Below are positions 1 through 8,130 of a DNA stretch of 64,000 nt, piece after piece. Numbering within the stretch: position 1 is the stretch's first letter; every line of letters begins with the position of its first letter. The notes below the pieces were generated by a model that saw nothing but the letters and a program-made list of their open reading frames with translations, was not told where the DNA came from and searched no databases. Location: NCBI GenBank assembly GCA_016707205.1, contig JADJHZ010000009.1, positions 1 through 64,000 on the forward strand, given 5' to 3'. The stretch is from Haliscomenobacter sp. (GTDB taxonomy: Bacteria; Bacteroidota; Bacteroidia; Chitinophagales; Saprospiraceae). A program made the translations under genes and the position numbers.

Positions 1-779
1 TCGTTGTTTCGGTGTTTGGCTTCGTGCAGGATAAACCAGGCGCCTTCGATGGCATGGCCCGGGTTAAGGGTACGCCCGTCAATATGGTCGATAATGCTGC
101 CATCGGGGGCTACCTGCTCCATGACGCAGCGGATATCGTCCTTGACAAAGTCGCGTTCGATCCCGGAAATCCAGGTTTCGATCCAGGGGTCGCAGCGCTC
201 GTCGCCAATCGTTTCCCGAAGCTGATGGGCCGTATTGGTGAGGATCATTGGCACGCCGATGGCTTTGGCCGGGCGCGTATCCGTGAATTTAGCCGGCAGC
301 AAGCCGGGCGTAGTCGCGTACTCGATGCACTTGCCAAAAACCTTGCGGGCATTTTGTGCTGCCTCCTCGTCTCCACTAGCTTTGGCATAGGCGGCGGCGG
401 CGATCGCGTAGAAGGTTTCGGAAAAGAAGTACCGGCGCTTGCGGATCGGCCGCCCGTCGCGAGTCACATGGAAAAACATGCGCCCGTCGGTATCGAAGCA
501 GTGCCGGTTCAGGAATTCATACCCCAGCTTCGCCCCGTGGAGCCATTCCGGGCGCGGTTCCACCGTGTTGTACAAGGTGGCCAATAACCAGGTCGCCCTG
601 CCTTGTATCCAAACAGCCTTGTCGTCGTCGATCAGGCTTCCGTCGGCGTCGCGGGCCAGGAGAAATCCCCCGTGCTGCTCGTCAAAGGAGCGGGGAAACC
701 AAAAAGGAAGCGTGTTGCGCAGCAACTGATCGCGGTAAAAATCCCGCAACGTATGGAGATCGTTGGAGGAGTAAGGCAT
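1..779 (-). CDS. N-acylglucosamine 2-epimerase (AGE/RnBP family), C-terminus cut by window edge
   Basis: Reading the minus strand from the ATG at 779-777 gives an open frame to the left edge, beginning MPYSSNDLHTLRDFYRDQLL and containing GGFLLARDADGSLIDDDKAV, WIQGRATWLLATLYN, FLNRHCFDTDGRMFFHVT and RKRRYFFSETFYAIAAAAYA. These match the alpha/alpha-barrel AGE family (established family knowledge), which interconverts N-acetylmannosamine and N-acetylglucosamine. About 260 residues of a usual 390-400 are present; the end lies outside the window. It is the last visible gene of the leftward sialic acid locus, about 400 bp after the sialidase, and would convert the ManNAc released by NanA to GlcNAc. 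Alternative: a cellobiose epimerase of the same fold, less likely here. Cytoplasmic, no signal peptide. Confidence 0.88.
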   Translation of the reverse strand, partial: MPYSSNDLHTLRDFYRDQLLRNTLPFWFPRSFDEQHGGFLLARDADGSLIDDDKAVWIQGRATWLLATLYNTVEPRPEWLHGAKLGYEFLNRHCFDTDGRMFFHVTRDGRPIRKRRYFFSETFYAIAAAAYAKASGDEEAAQNARKVFGKCIEYATTPGLLPAKFTDTRPAKAIGVPMILTNTAHQLRETIGDERCDPWIETWISGIERDFVKDDIRCVMEQVAPDGSIIDHIDGRTLNPGHAIEGAWFILHEAKHRNN

Positions 780-782
780 AAT

Positions 783-1195
783 GGTTAGTTGTTAGTTGTT
801 GGTGGTTAGTGGTTGGGGAGCAGAGAGCAGGGAGCAAGGATCGGGGACACCAGGCTTAATAATCAACTGTTCGCTGTTAGTCTTCAGACTACAGCCTTAG
901 AAATCTTCAGATTGCCACATCATCTTTTGCCACCCATCTCCGGGGCCTGCCCCTGTCGGCGTAAACGGCAGAAAGCGGTCCTGGATTTCTATAAACTCAA
1001 TGATGTTTGGGGGTTGGAAGCTAGTGATTATAGTGATTTGAATTATTTTTTGCATTTTGGAAACAGACTTGGTTCCCGGAACACCGGAAGCCAGCAGCCT
1101 GACTAAATTAGTTATTCAAAACACTATAGAAAGGGGTATCTCCCAACCACTCACTCCCAACCACCAACCACCAATCACTAATCACCAATCACTTC
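783..1195. repeat. Heptad repeats forming two distant complementary arms
   Basis: Seen directly: the plus strand from 783 carries GTTAGTT and GGTTAGTGG words with a 7-bp rhythm, followed at about 813-840 by GGGAGCA words. From 1145 to 1194 the complementary words (CCAACCA, CCAATCACTAA) recur, so the arms about 330 bp apart could pair. The right arm runs into the last codons of the sialidase gene, whose final residues (VIGD) are written in repeat sequence. No gene is seen between 780 and 1177. The same heptad families recur at 41.7, 44.3 and 47.8 kb. Confidence 0.6.
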
Positions 1196-2749
1196 CCTCA
1201 CCGGGATCTTCACAAAATACAACTCTTTTGTTCCTTCGTAAAGCAGTCCGATGGTATTTTCGTCTATGGCGGTCAGGTTAGAGTAGCCGTAGCATTTGCG
1301 CTGATCGATCAGGAGCTGATTTCCGGGGAGCCAGGACTCTCCGAGATCGAGGCTAGCTTTTACGGTGATGTTGTACCTACCCGACGAGGTGTTTGGGTTG
1401 GAAAAGAACAGCACCTCCCGGAGGGCGCCTTTGACTTTTACCCGGGCTTTGATGAGGCTGCCCATGCAAACCGGATCGGGAAGGGCGCTGTAGGACGTAG
1501 GATGTTCCTTCCAGGTAGCGCCCATATCGTTGGTGGTGGCCACACTTCGGAACTTGCCCCGGTTGTCGCGCATGTTAAGCATGAGGACACCGGGGGAGGT
1601 TTCGACTACCTGGCTTTCGGTGGTATTGGACTTGGGTGCGGCTTTGGACGATTGCCAGGTCGCCCCGTGGTCTACGCTGTAAATGATATTGGAAAAAGGC
1701 ATCCCGGTCGGATCCCAATATTGGGATGGAAAAACGAGCTTGCCGTCAGCCATGGCGATGCCATTGCCCGGGCCCTGGAAAAAGATCTTCCATTTAGGAT
1801 CTTTGATCTGGGCCGTAATGCTGTAGGGGACACTCCAGGTAAGCCCATCGTCGTCACTGCGGACGAGCGCAAATTGACCGGTTTCGTCGGGGGTCAGGCC
1901 GGGGCCTGATCCGGCGATCGATCGGTTGCCTTTGCTCCAAAGCGCGGCAACCCAGATTGTCCGGGTTGCCGGATCGAAAAGGATCGTTGGATCCCCAATG
2001 CCATTGTTTTCGTGGGGTGGACCCATGTCCATGATGTTCTTCATCGGTTCCCAGGTGTTTCCACCGTCGGTGCTGCGGCTCATGCCGACGTCGATATTCC
2101 CCGGAAGGTCGCGGCTGTTGTCGTACCGGATGTCGTATACGGCGATCAGCGTGCCCCGGTCCGTTTGGATCAAGCCGGGGATGCGGTAGGTATCTACCCC
2201 CTCTTCTCCGGCTCTGCGAATAGCAACGCCCTGCCTTTTGGCGAAAATGCCTTCCGTTTCCTGGATCTTATGCGTTTTGCCCTTTTCATCCGTCAGTTTC
2301 GCCCCATGGATCTCAATCGCCCGGTCGAGACGGGTTTCGGGCTTAAGCTGAACGCTCACCCAGAGGTAGTGGATACCCGGGGCAAAAGCCACATCGAACG
2401 GCAGGGTAAACGACGTGCCGGCAGGAGAAACCGAACCAAGGGGGTTCCCCGAAGGCAGCGTGTCCGGACCGGCCAGATAAAGATCGATCTGCTGGATATC
2501 TTTCAGCCCTTCAGCCCCCAGGGTCCCCATTACCTGGCGGAAACGGGTTTCTCCAGCCGCTTCCGGGATGGCAATGGTGAGCTTTATGACGGGGTTGATT
2601 GCCAACCCCCTCAGTACCGGAATATCTGGCGAGGAGGCACTTACGGCGATCGTTCCTTTGGGTGGCGCAAGCGCTTCTTCCGTACATTCAAAGCTGCTGG
2701 ACAACACCCACAAAGCGATCCAGCCCAGGGCATACATCAGGTTTTTCAT
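1178..2749 (-). CDS. Exo-alpha-sialidase (GH33, BNR repeats) with N-terminal sialidase-associated domain
   Basis: 523 aa, secreted. A hydrophobic signal (residues 4-20) ends near Cys22, though SFEC is a poor lipobox. Residues about 30-165 resemble the BNR-associated N-terminal domain, and the catalytic six-bladed propeller follows. The arginine motif YRIP is at 188-191, an acidic YDIRYD near 205-210, and Asp boxes include SRSTDGGNTW (224-233), VRSDDDGLTW, YSVDHGATW, TTNDMGATW and ASLDLGESW. The other two arginines of the triad probably lie in LNMRDNRG and SSGRYN, with the nucleophile Tyr in CYGYSN. It hydrolyses terminal sialic acid from glycoconjugates. Its ATG overlaps the stop of the preceding transporter gene by 4 bp, implying translational coupling. 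The context (nanA, epimerase, symporter) supports sialic acid as substrate. Confidence 0.93.
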   Translation of the reverse strand: MKNLMYALGWIALWVLSSSFECTEEALAPPKGTIAVSASSPDIPVLRGLAINPVIKLTIAIPEAAGETRFRQVMGTLGAEGLKDIQQIDLYLAGPDTLPSGNPLGSVSPAGTSFTLPFDVAFAPGIHYLWVSVQLKPETRLDRAIEIHGAKLTDEKGKTHKIQETEGIFAKRQGVAIRRAGEEGVDTYRIPGLIQTDRGTLIAVYDIRYDNSRDLPGNIDVGMSRSTDGGNTWEPMKNIMDMGPPHENNGIGDPTILFDPATRTIWVAALWSKGNRSIAGSGPGLTPDETGQFALVRSDDDGLTWSVPYSITAQIKDPKWKIFFQGPGNGIAMADGKLVFPSQYWDPTGMPFSNIIYSVDHGATWQSSKAAPKSNTTESQVVETSPGVLMLNMRDNRGKFRSVATTNDMGATWKEHPTSYSALPDPVCMGSLIKARVKVKGALREVLFFSNPNTSSGRYNITVKASLDLGESWLPGNQLLIDQRKCYGYSNLTAIDENTIGLLYEGTKELYFVKIPVREVIGD

Positions 2750-5484
2750 ACTGGTTGACTATAAATGGTTAACCCATCGGTTTGCTTTTTGCCACCGGCA
2801 AAGAGTAGACTAAAGGCATATCCGAATACCACGCAGCTGACCAATCCGGTAAACGCATACATCAGCAGGTTGATATCGGTAAAGTTTTTCACGAAATACT
2901 GAACCACTCCGCTGACCAGTATCCCGGCCAATGCCCCGGTTGCATTGGCTTTCCGGGTAAAAATACCCAAAACAAACAAGCCCCCCAATCCGCCGGTAAA
3001 CAACCCCAGAATCGTGTTGAACTGGTCCCACAGCGAAGAAATCCCGCTTTGGGACATGATCAGCGCAAACCCGGTCCCGATGATGCCCACGCCCAGCGTA
3101 ATCCAACGAGCCAGGCGCAGATAAGCCAGCTCCGTCTTATGCGGATTAAATTTTCGGTAAAAATCGGTCGTCAGGGCAGTCGTGATAGAGTTCATACTGG
3201 AGCTTAGGGTAGACATGGCGGCTGCAAAAATGGCCGCAATCAGCAGCCCGATAACGCCCGGGGGCAAGTTGCTCACGATGTACCACGGGAAAATAGCATC
3301 CTGGCTTTGCAGGCTGAAATTGGCCTTCTCGGGAAACTGCCGGAAAAACAGGTACAACAACGTGCCGATGGAAAAGAAGATCAGGGCGGAAGGCAACGCC
3401 ATCCAGGCCCCTAACTTGAGGCTTTTACGGGCAGCCGCTTCGTTTTTGGTGGTGAGGTAACGCTGAACGACCGTCTGGTCGGCGCCGTAAGAGATTACGT
3501 TAATCGCAATCCCTCCGATGAGCACGACCCATAAGGTGGGCTCCTTGATCGTGAGGCGGAAGTCAAAAATATCGAGCTTTTGGTTTTGGTGCAGGGTAGC
3601 CCAGATTTCCGCCGGGGATTGTCCGATCTGGAATAACATGAGCGCCACGCACACCAGAGCGCCGCCGAGCAGAATAATGGCTTGGGTAACATCCGTCCAG
3701 ATCACCGCCTCGATCCCTCCTTTCATGGTGTAAAAGATCGTGATCAAGCCCATGAGCAGGATGCAAAGCATGACGTCGACGCCAGTAACCAGCGTTAACG
3801 CCAGGCTGGGAAGGAGCAAAACAATAGACAACCGCCCCACCTGGAGAAATACAAACAGCAGAGAAGCGATAGCGCGTATGGCATAATCAAAACGTTTCTC
3901 CAGGTATTCGTAGGCGGAGGTAATATCCAGCCTCCGGAAAAAAGGAATGAAATACCGCGCGATGATGGGAATGATCAGAATGATCGTCATCTGCAGGAAA
4001 AAGTAGTTCCAGTTGGTCGCATAGGTTTTGGCGGGGATCGACATAAAGGTAATGGCGCTGAGCTGCGTGCTGTAAATGCTCAGCCCTGCTGCCCACCCCG
4101 GGATGCGTTGCCCGCCCTTGAAGTAATCGTTCGTGCTGACCTGGCGCGACGAGGCCCAGACCCCAATGCCTACCATGAGCAAGAGGTAAACGATCAGGAC
4201 GCCGTAATCCAGCCAGGAAAAAAACTTCGGGCTGTCTACCTTGCCCCGGCGAATCTCCGGGGTCCGCACCCCGGCGCGGATTTCCCCGCTGGGAATGTAG
4301 ACCTCGTCTTCCCATTTAACCGCCGAAGTAGTTACCTGCCCGTCGAAAGGAAGGGTTCCTTTGGCGGTCCAGGCGTCGGTGACGGTATTGTAGAGCAGCA
4401 CTTCTTTGCTGAAACCAGGGTGCGCCTCCAGTAAGGCTTTGCGCTGGGCTTTGAGCTGCGTCTGCCGGACCGTATCCGTTTCCTGGTTAATGGCGGCAAT
4501 TAACCTCTCGGATTCGGAGAAGACCTCCCCTTTGTCTCCGCTGAAGAGCAGAATGAAGGATGCGCCATAGGCTGTTCCCGTCCCGGCTGACAGCGGAAAG
4601 GGCAAAGGAGATCGCTCCGACCAGGTTTTCGCTTTCAGGTCGAAGCAATACACGGAGGAATGGATGTCGCTTATGCCATCTTCGTTGGCTTTCCGGCCTC
4701 CTATAAAATATAGGCAAGGGTGTTCGCCATTGCTTTGTACGGCCAAAACGGCATGCGAAGCCGGCTGGGGCAAGGGAGGTAACACAACCCATCCAGCCGC
4801 AGGACGGTCCAGGTCCAGCGCGTAGCAGGCATCGGACGTCCCCGCAGGGGATTGGCCTCCAGCCAGATAGACGGTACTCCCATGGACCACTGCAGCGGCG
4901 CCGGTTAAGGGTTGGGGCAGGTTGGGAAGCGGCGTGATGGCCACATTTCCTTTGTCCTCCTCCCAGGAGAATAAAAAGACGCTCGCGAGCAACCCGGTTT
5001 CGTTTTCGCCGCCTGCCGCCACCACCCCTTTTGGGGCGCTGCACACGGCAGGGTAAGCAACCGCTTGGGAGAGCTGAAACCGGGTGCGCAGGGACAGGTT
5101 GCCGGAGGCTTCTCTACGGAATACAAACCCATCCTTGGGGTAGGCTTTTTTGCCGCCATCCCAGGGCATTCCTTCCGGAAAATTGGCGCCGCCAGCTACC
5201 AATAATACGCCGTTGTGGACCCCGGTAACCGGACCGGCAAGGCCGATAGCGGGCTTGCCGGCGGGGTCGGGAGGCAATGTGCCGCCCACACTCCATTGAA
5301 TAGAATTCATGGGTTTGGACTTCTGCGCTGAACCTGCGCCTGGAATCAGGGCCAGCAAACCAAGGAAAAGAAACCCCCGCCAACCCGGCAGGCGTTTGCG
5401 TTTCAAGAGATTAGGGTAGCCGGGAGCAGTAGTCCCGGAAGCCAAGGTTGTCCACATCTTCTTTAAATCGTTTAAATTGCTCAT
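2746..5484 (-). CDS. Kelch-type sialic acid mutarotase fused to sodium:solute symporter (SSS family)
   Basis: 912 aa as drawn. Residues about 60-420 are kelch-like blades (VLLVAGGANFP, GVVAAGGENE, TVYLAGGQSP, CLYFIGGRKA) of the cyclically permuted NanM mutarotase type. From about 422 a membrane domain begins (WLDYGVLIVYLLLMVGIGVW) with SSS features such as YFKGGQRIPGW, AITFMSIPAKTYATNW and the long GLLIAAIFAAAMSTLSSSMN segment. NanM speeds anomer conversion of N-acetylneuraminate; the SSS domain would import it with sodium. The start is uncertain: the ATG at 5484 overlaps nanA by 74 bp in another frame, ATG 5457 is also possible, and a TTG near 5406 sits just after the nanA stop and right before a good signal peptide (KRKR then GFLFLGLLALIPGAGSAQ). 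The periplasmic kelch domain would feed the transporter in cis. Confidence 0.9.
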   Translation of the reverse strand: MSNLNDLKKMWTTLASGTTAPGYPNLLKRKRLPGWRGFLFLGLLALIPGAGSAQKSKPMNSIQWSVGGTLPPDPAGKPAIGLAGPVTGVHNGVLLVAGGANFPEGMPWDGGKKAYPKDGFVFRREASGNLSLRTRFQLSQAVAYPAVCSAPKGVVAAGGENETGLLASVFLFSWEEDKGNVAITPLPNLPQPLTGAAAVVHGSTVYLAGGQSPAGTSDACYALDLDRPAAGWVVLPPLPQPASHAVLAVQSNGEHPCLYFIGGRKANEDGISDIHSSVYCFDLKAKTWSERSPLPFPLSAGTGTAYGASFILLFSGDKGEVFSESERLIAAINQETDTVRQTQLKAQRKALLEAHPGFSKEVLLYNTVTDAWTAKGTLPFDGQVTTSAVKWEDEVYIPSGEIRAGVRTPEIRRGKVDSPKFFSWLDYGVLIVYLLLMVGIGVWASSRQVSTNDYFKGGQRIPGWAAGLSIYSTQLSAITFMSIPAKTYATNWNYFFLQMTIILIIPIIARYFIPFFRRLDITSAYEYLEKRFDYAIRAIASLLFVFLQVGRLSIVLLLPSLALTLVTGVDVMLCILLMGLITIFYTMKGGIEAVIWTDVTQAIILLGGALVCVALMLFQIGQSPAEIWATLHQNQKLDIFDFRLTIKEPTLWVVLIGGIAINVISYGADQTVVQRYLTTKNEAAARKSLKLGAWMALPSALIFFSIGTLLYLFFRQFPEKANFSLQSQDAIFPWYIVSNLPPGVIGLLIAAIFAAAMSTLSSSMNSITTALTTDFYRKFNPHKTELAYLRLARWITLGVGIIGTGFALIMSQSGISSLWDQFNTILGLFTGGLGGLFVLGIFTRKANATGALAGILVSGVVQYFVKNFTDINLLMYAFTGLVSCVVFGYAFSLLFAGGKKQTDGLTIYSQPV

Positions 5485-6338
5485 CCGGCATGTTTTTTAC
5501 CGGCAACCGGAAGGCGCCGCAATCCAATCCCAGCACCTTCATGAACGCTTTCCCCGTGGCAATCCCGCCGTATTTCCCCAGAAGGCCGATCATGTCGATC
5601 GATTGTTGCTGAAGCCGGCGCGCTTGTTCCAGATCGCCTCGTTGAAAGGCCTCGGTCATCCGGTGATACAGAGGAGCGGCGTAGTTAAAGGTGCTTCCCA
5701 CCGCGCCTTTTGCCCCCAATGCCATAGCGGCCACCCAGTTTTCGTCCCTGCCCCAAAGCATATCGTATTTTCCGTTCTGAAAATGCCTGCAGGAAAGATA
5801 GTCCATGAAATCCTCATGGGTATACTTGATCCCGGCGAAGTTGGGGAGCTTCCCATCGATCGCCTTCAGCAAAGGGAGCATGGGAAAATACACCCCGGTC
5901 AGTACCGGGAATATGGTAGAAATAAAAGCGGGTATCCGGAACGGCTTCGGCAATGGCCGCGCAAGAATCGGCGAGGGCCTGCACATCCGCCGGTTTGAAA
6001 TAATACGGCGCCGTAAACGAAACGCCGTAGAGGCCTAAACTCTGGGCATGCAGGGCCAGGTCGGTACATTCGGCCAGGGAAGTGCCTCCCAGAAGCGTCA
6101 TGATCTTGAAGTCCGGATGCGCTTTGGCCGCCGCTGCCCAGGCTTCCGCTACCAGCATCCGCTCCCGGGTGGTAAGCGAGACCCCTTCACCGGTCGATCC
6201 GCAAATAAAAGCGCCATGTACGCCATTGAATCGCAGAAGGTCGAAATAATGGGGAATAACCGAAAGGTTCAGTTTCCCGGATTGATCCATGGGCGTAAAC
6301 GGCGCGGCAACCAATCCTGTTATATGTTCTTTACGCAT
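5411..6338 (-). CDS. nanA: N-acetylneuraminate lyase, interrupted by a one-base frame break
   Basis: The reading starts at ATG 6338 (MRKEHITGLVAAPFTPMDQ) and ends at 5411. It breaks at the GGG at 5907-5909 (CCC in the gene): removing one base joins FYFYHIP to VLTGVYFPMLPLLKAIDG and yields about 308 aa, the normal size. Family features: GSTGEGVSLT substrate loop (near residue 47), the YFYHIP tyrosine, and the Schiff-base lysine in FAGIKYTHED. It belongs to the DHDPS/NAL family and cleaves N-acetylneuraminate to ManNAc and pyruvate in the cytoplasm. Both halves are fully conserved and the break is in a short homopolymer, so an assembly error is more likely than a dead gene. It lies between susD and the mutarotase-symporter. 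Confidence 0.9.
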
Positions 6339-6410
6339 GCGATGTCGGGATAAATAGCTCAAAAGTATAATGATTAGAAGCCATCTCAGAACTAAAGAAT
6401 ATGGCGTTCT

Positions 6411-6488
6411 CCCCCTTTGAAGGGGGCGGGGGATGAAACAGTTCACACTTCCCGGAAGTTTCATCCCCCTAACCCCCTTCAAAGGGGG
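6411..6488. repeat. Long inverted repeat (hairpin) between susD and nanA
   Basis: Left arm 6411-6439 (CCCCCTTTGAAGGGGG, then GGGGGATGAAAC) and right arm 6458-6488 (GTTTCATCCCCC, then CCCCCTTCAAAGGGGG) pair almost perfectly around an 18-bp loop. Each arm is itself partly palindromic. It occupies the 226-bp gap between two genes of one leftward operon, so it may tune the relative amounts of the SusCD and catabolic transcripts, or be a REP-like dispersed element. The effect on transcripts is inference. Confidence 0.75.
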
Positions 6489-6564
6489 AAGGTGCTTCGT
6501 CAGCCTTTGCGAGCCATGGGGTTAAGGAATACCCCACACACTGAAAAGGTTTTAGAGATAGCTT

Positions 6565-8106
6565 CTAGAACGAAGGATACCCCGGATTCTGTATCAACGC
6601 CCGATTGTTGGTCAGGGAGTTGCGGTCGATCGGCCAGAGGAGTTTATACGCCTCCGCAGGTAGTACACTGGTATATTTGAAGACAAACGAATCGCCAAAC
6701 CGCCTCAGGTCGAGCCAGCGTTTTCCTTCGAAAACAAACTCGTAGAGCCGCTCCTGCAGGATCGCATCCTTAGGTGTGGCGTCGATGGCCTGATTGGGAT
6801 AGCCGTGAATGGCGGCGTTGTAGCCCGTTCCAAAAGCCCTTGCCCGGATGAGGTTCATCTCTGCTGCCGGATCCTGCCCCAGAATGACCTTGGCTTCGGC
6901 TTTCAGGAGGAGCAAATCGGCGTAGCGATAGATCGGATAGTCGTTGGTGAAGCGGCGCACGCCGGCTTCCTGCTCCCCTTCGTATTTTTTCACAAAGCAT
7001 CCGGCCATGACGTAAGTTCCGGCAGAAGGGCTGGTATACGCAGCCTGGATGGAGAACCATTTCCGGCTGTCGAGGTCGTTGAACTTCCGGAACGTAGACG
7101 ATTTCACCGGCGCGCGGAGCAGGCCGCCCCAGTTGTCTTTGGCGACGTCAAATTTGCGGTTGCCCAGGGAATCATAGTAGTTTGCCAGTAAAGAGGTTTG
7201 GGGGAAGAAGGTGCCGGCAAAAGGCATCGTAGCCTCGTTGAGCAAAAAGCGGGCTGAGAAGATAAGCTCGCTGTTCCCCTTGTTGGCCACTCCAGCCGCA
7301 AAGACGCTGGAAAAGGTTGGCCTGAGGGAAAGCGCAGGAATATTGGTTTGAATGTCGTTCAAGGCGTTCAGCGCGGTGGTGGCGTCGGTGGTTCCGCCGG
7401 CCCGGTTGGCCGACCAAAGGAAGAACTCGGCTTTCAGCATCTGGGTAGCCGCTTTGGACCAGTACGATTTGGAGTTCCGGAACGAATAATCGGTCCCAAA
7501 ACTGGAAAGAGAACGCTCTATGTCCGACTTAACCAGATTCAGGACTTCCGAAGCCGGAGAGGCGGCTTTGGCCAAATTGGCGATGTCAAAGGAAGCAATC
7601 GGTTCGGTTTGGATGACGACGTCTCCCCAGGCCATGACCATCTGGAAATAATAGTACGCCCGCATTCCGTAGGCGATGCCCAGGTAGTAGTTCTTGTTGG
7701 CTGCGGTGACGATGTTGGTGTTGTTGAGCTTGTCGATTAGCAGGTTGAGCTGAACGATATTGCTGTAAAACCCGCCGAAGTTGCTCACCCCGGGGTTGTC
7801 CATGTCCAGGGTTTGGAGCCACAAGCGCTCGACGCCCTGGGTGGCCTCGCCGGAGAAGGTACCGGCCGATCCGGGTTCGGTACCATAAATGTCGGAACGC
7901 ATCTCGCCCAGGTATTGAAGAACGCCCACATGGCCTCTGAACCGGGCATGAATGCCCGACACAAAGGCGTCAAACTGGTCGGGTGTTTGCCAGTAGTTGG
8001 CGTCGCTGATGCTGCTGATGGGCTTTAAATCCAACTCGTCGTTGCAAGATCCCAGAATGCCCACCAGGACGGCCATTAGCAGGAAATATTTTATGCTATG
8101 TTTCAT
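6565..8106 (-). CDS. RagB/SusD family outer-membrane glycan-binding lipoprotein
   Basis: 513 aa. Lipoprotein signal MKHSIKYFLLMAVLVGILGSC, with LGSC giving Cys21. The N-terminus (NDELDLKPISSISDANYWQT, then FDAFVSGIHARFRG) and the C-terminal block (ERLYEFVFEGKRWLDLRRFGD, then WPIDRNSLTNNRALIQNPGY) are typical of SusD. It caps the SusC channel on the cell surface and delivers oligosaccharide or sugar to it. It follows the susC gene by 24 bp on the same strand. Adjacent sialidase and nanA genes suggest the ligand is sialic acid or a sialylated glycan (inference). Confidence 0.93.
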   Translation of the reverse strand: MKHSIKYFLLMAVLVGILGSCNDELDLKPISSISDANYWQTPDQFDAFVSGIHARFRGHVGVLQYLGEMRSDIYGTEPGSAGTFSGEATQGVERLWLQTLDMDNPGVSNFGGFYSNIVQLNLLIDKLNNTNIVTAANKNYYLGIAYGMRAYYYFQMVMAWGDVVIQTEPIASFDIANLAKAASPASEVLNLVKSDIERSLSSFGTDYSFRNSKSYWSKAATQMLKAEFFLWSANRAGGTTDATTALNALNDIQTNIPALSLRPTFSSVFAAGVANKGNSELIFSARFLLNEATMPFAGTFFPQTSLLANYYDSLGNRKFDVAKDNWGGLLRAPVKSSTFRKFNDLDSRKWFSIQAAYTSPSAGTYVMAGCFVKKYEGEQEAGVRRFTNDYPIYRYADLLLLKAEAKVILGQDPAAEMNLIRARAFGTGYNAAIHGYPNQAIDATPKDAILQERLYEFVFEGKRWLDLRRFGDSFVFKYTSVLPAEAYKLLWPIDRNSLTNNRALIQNPGYPSF

Positions 8107-8130
8107 GATCTCGGTTGTTTTAATATTGAA

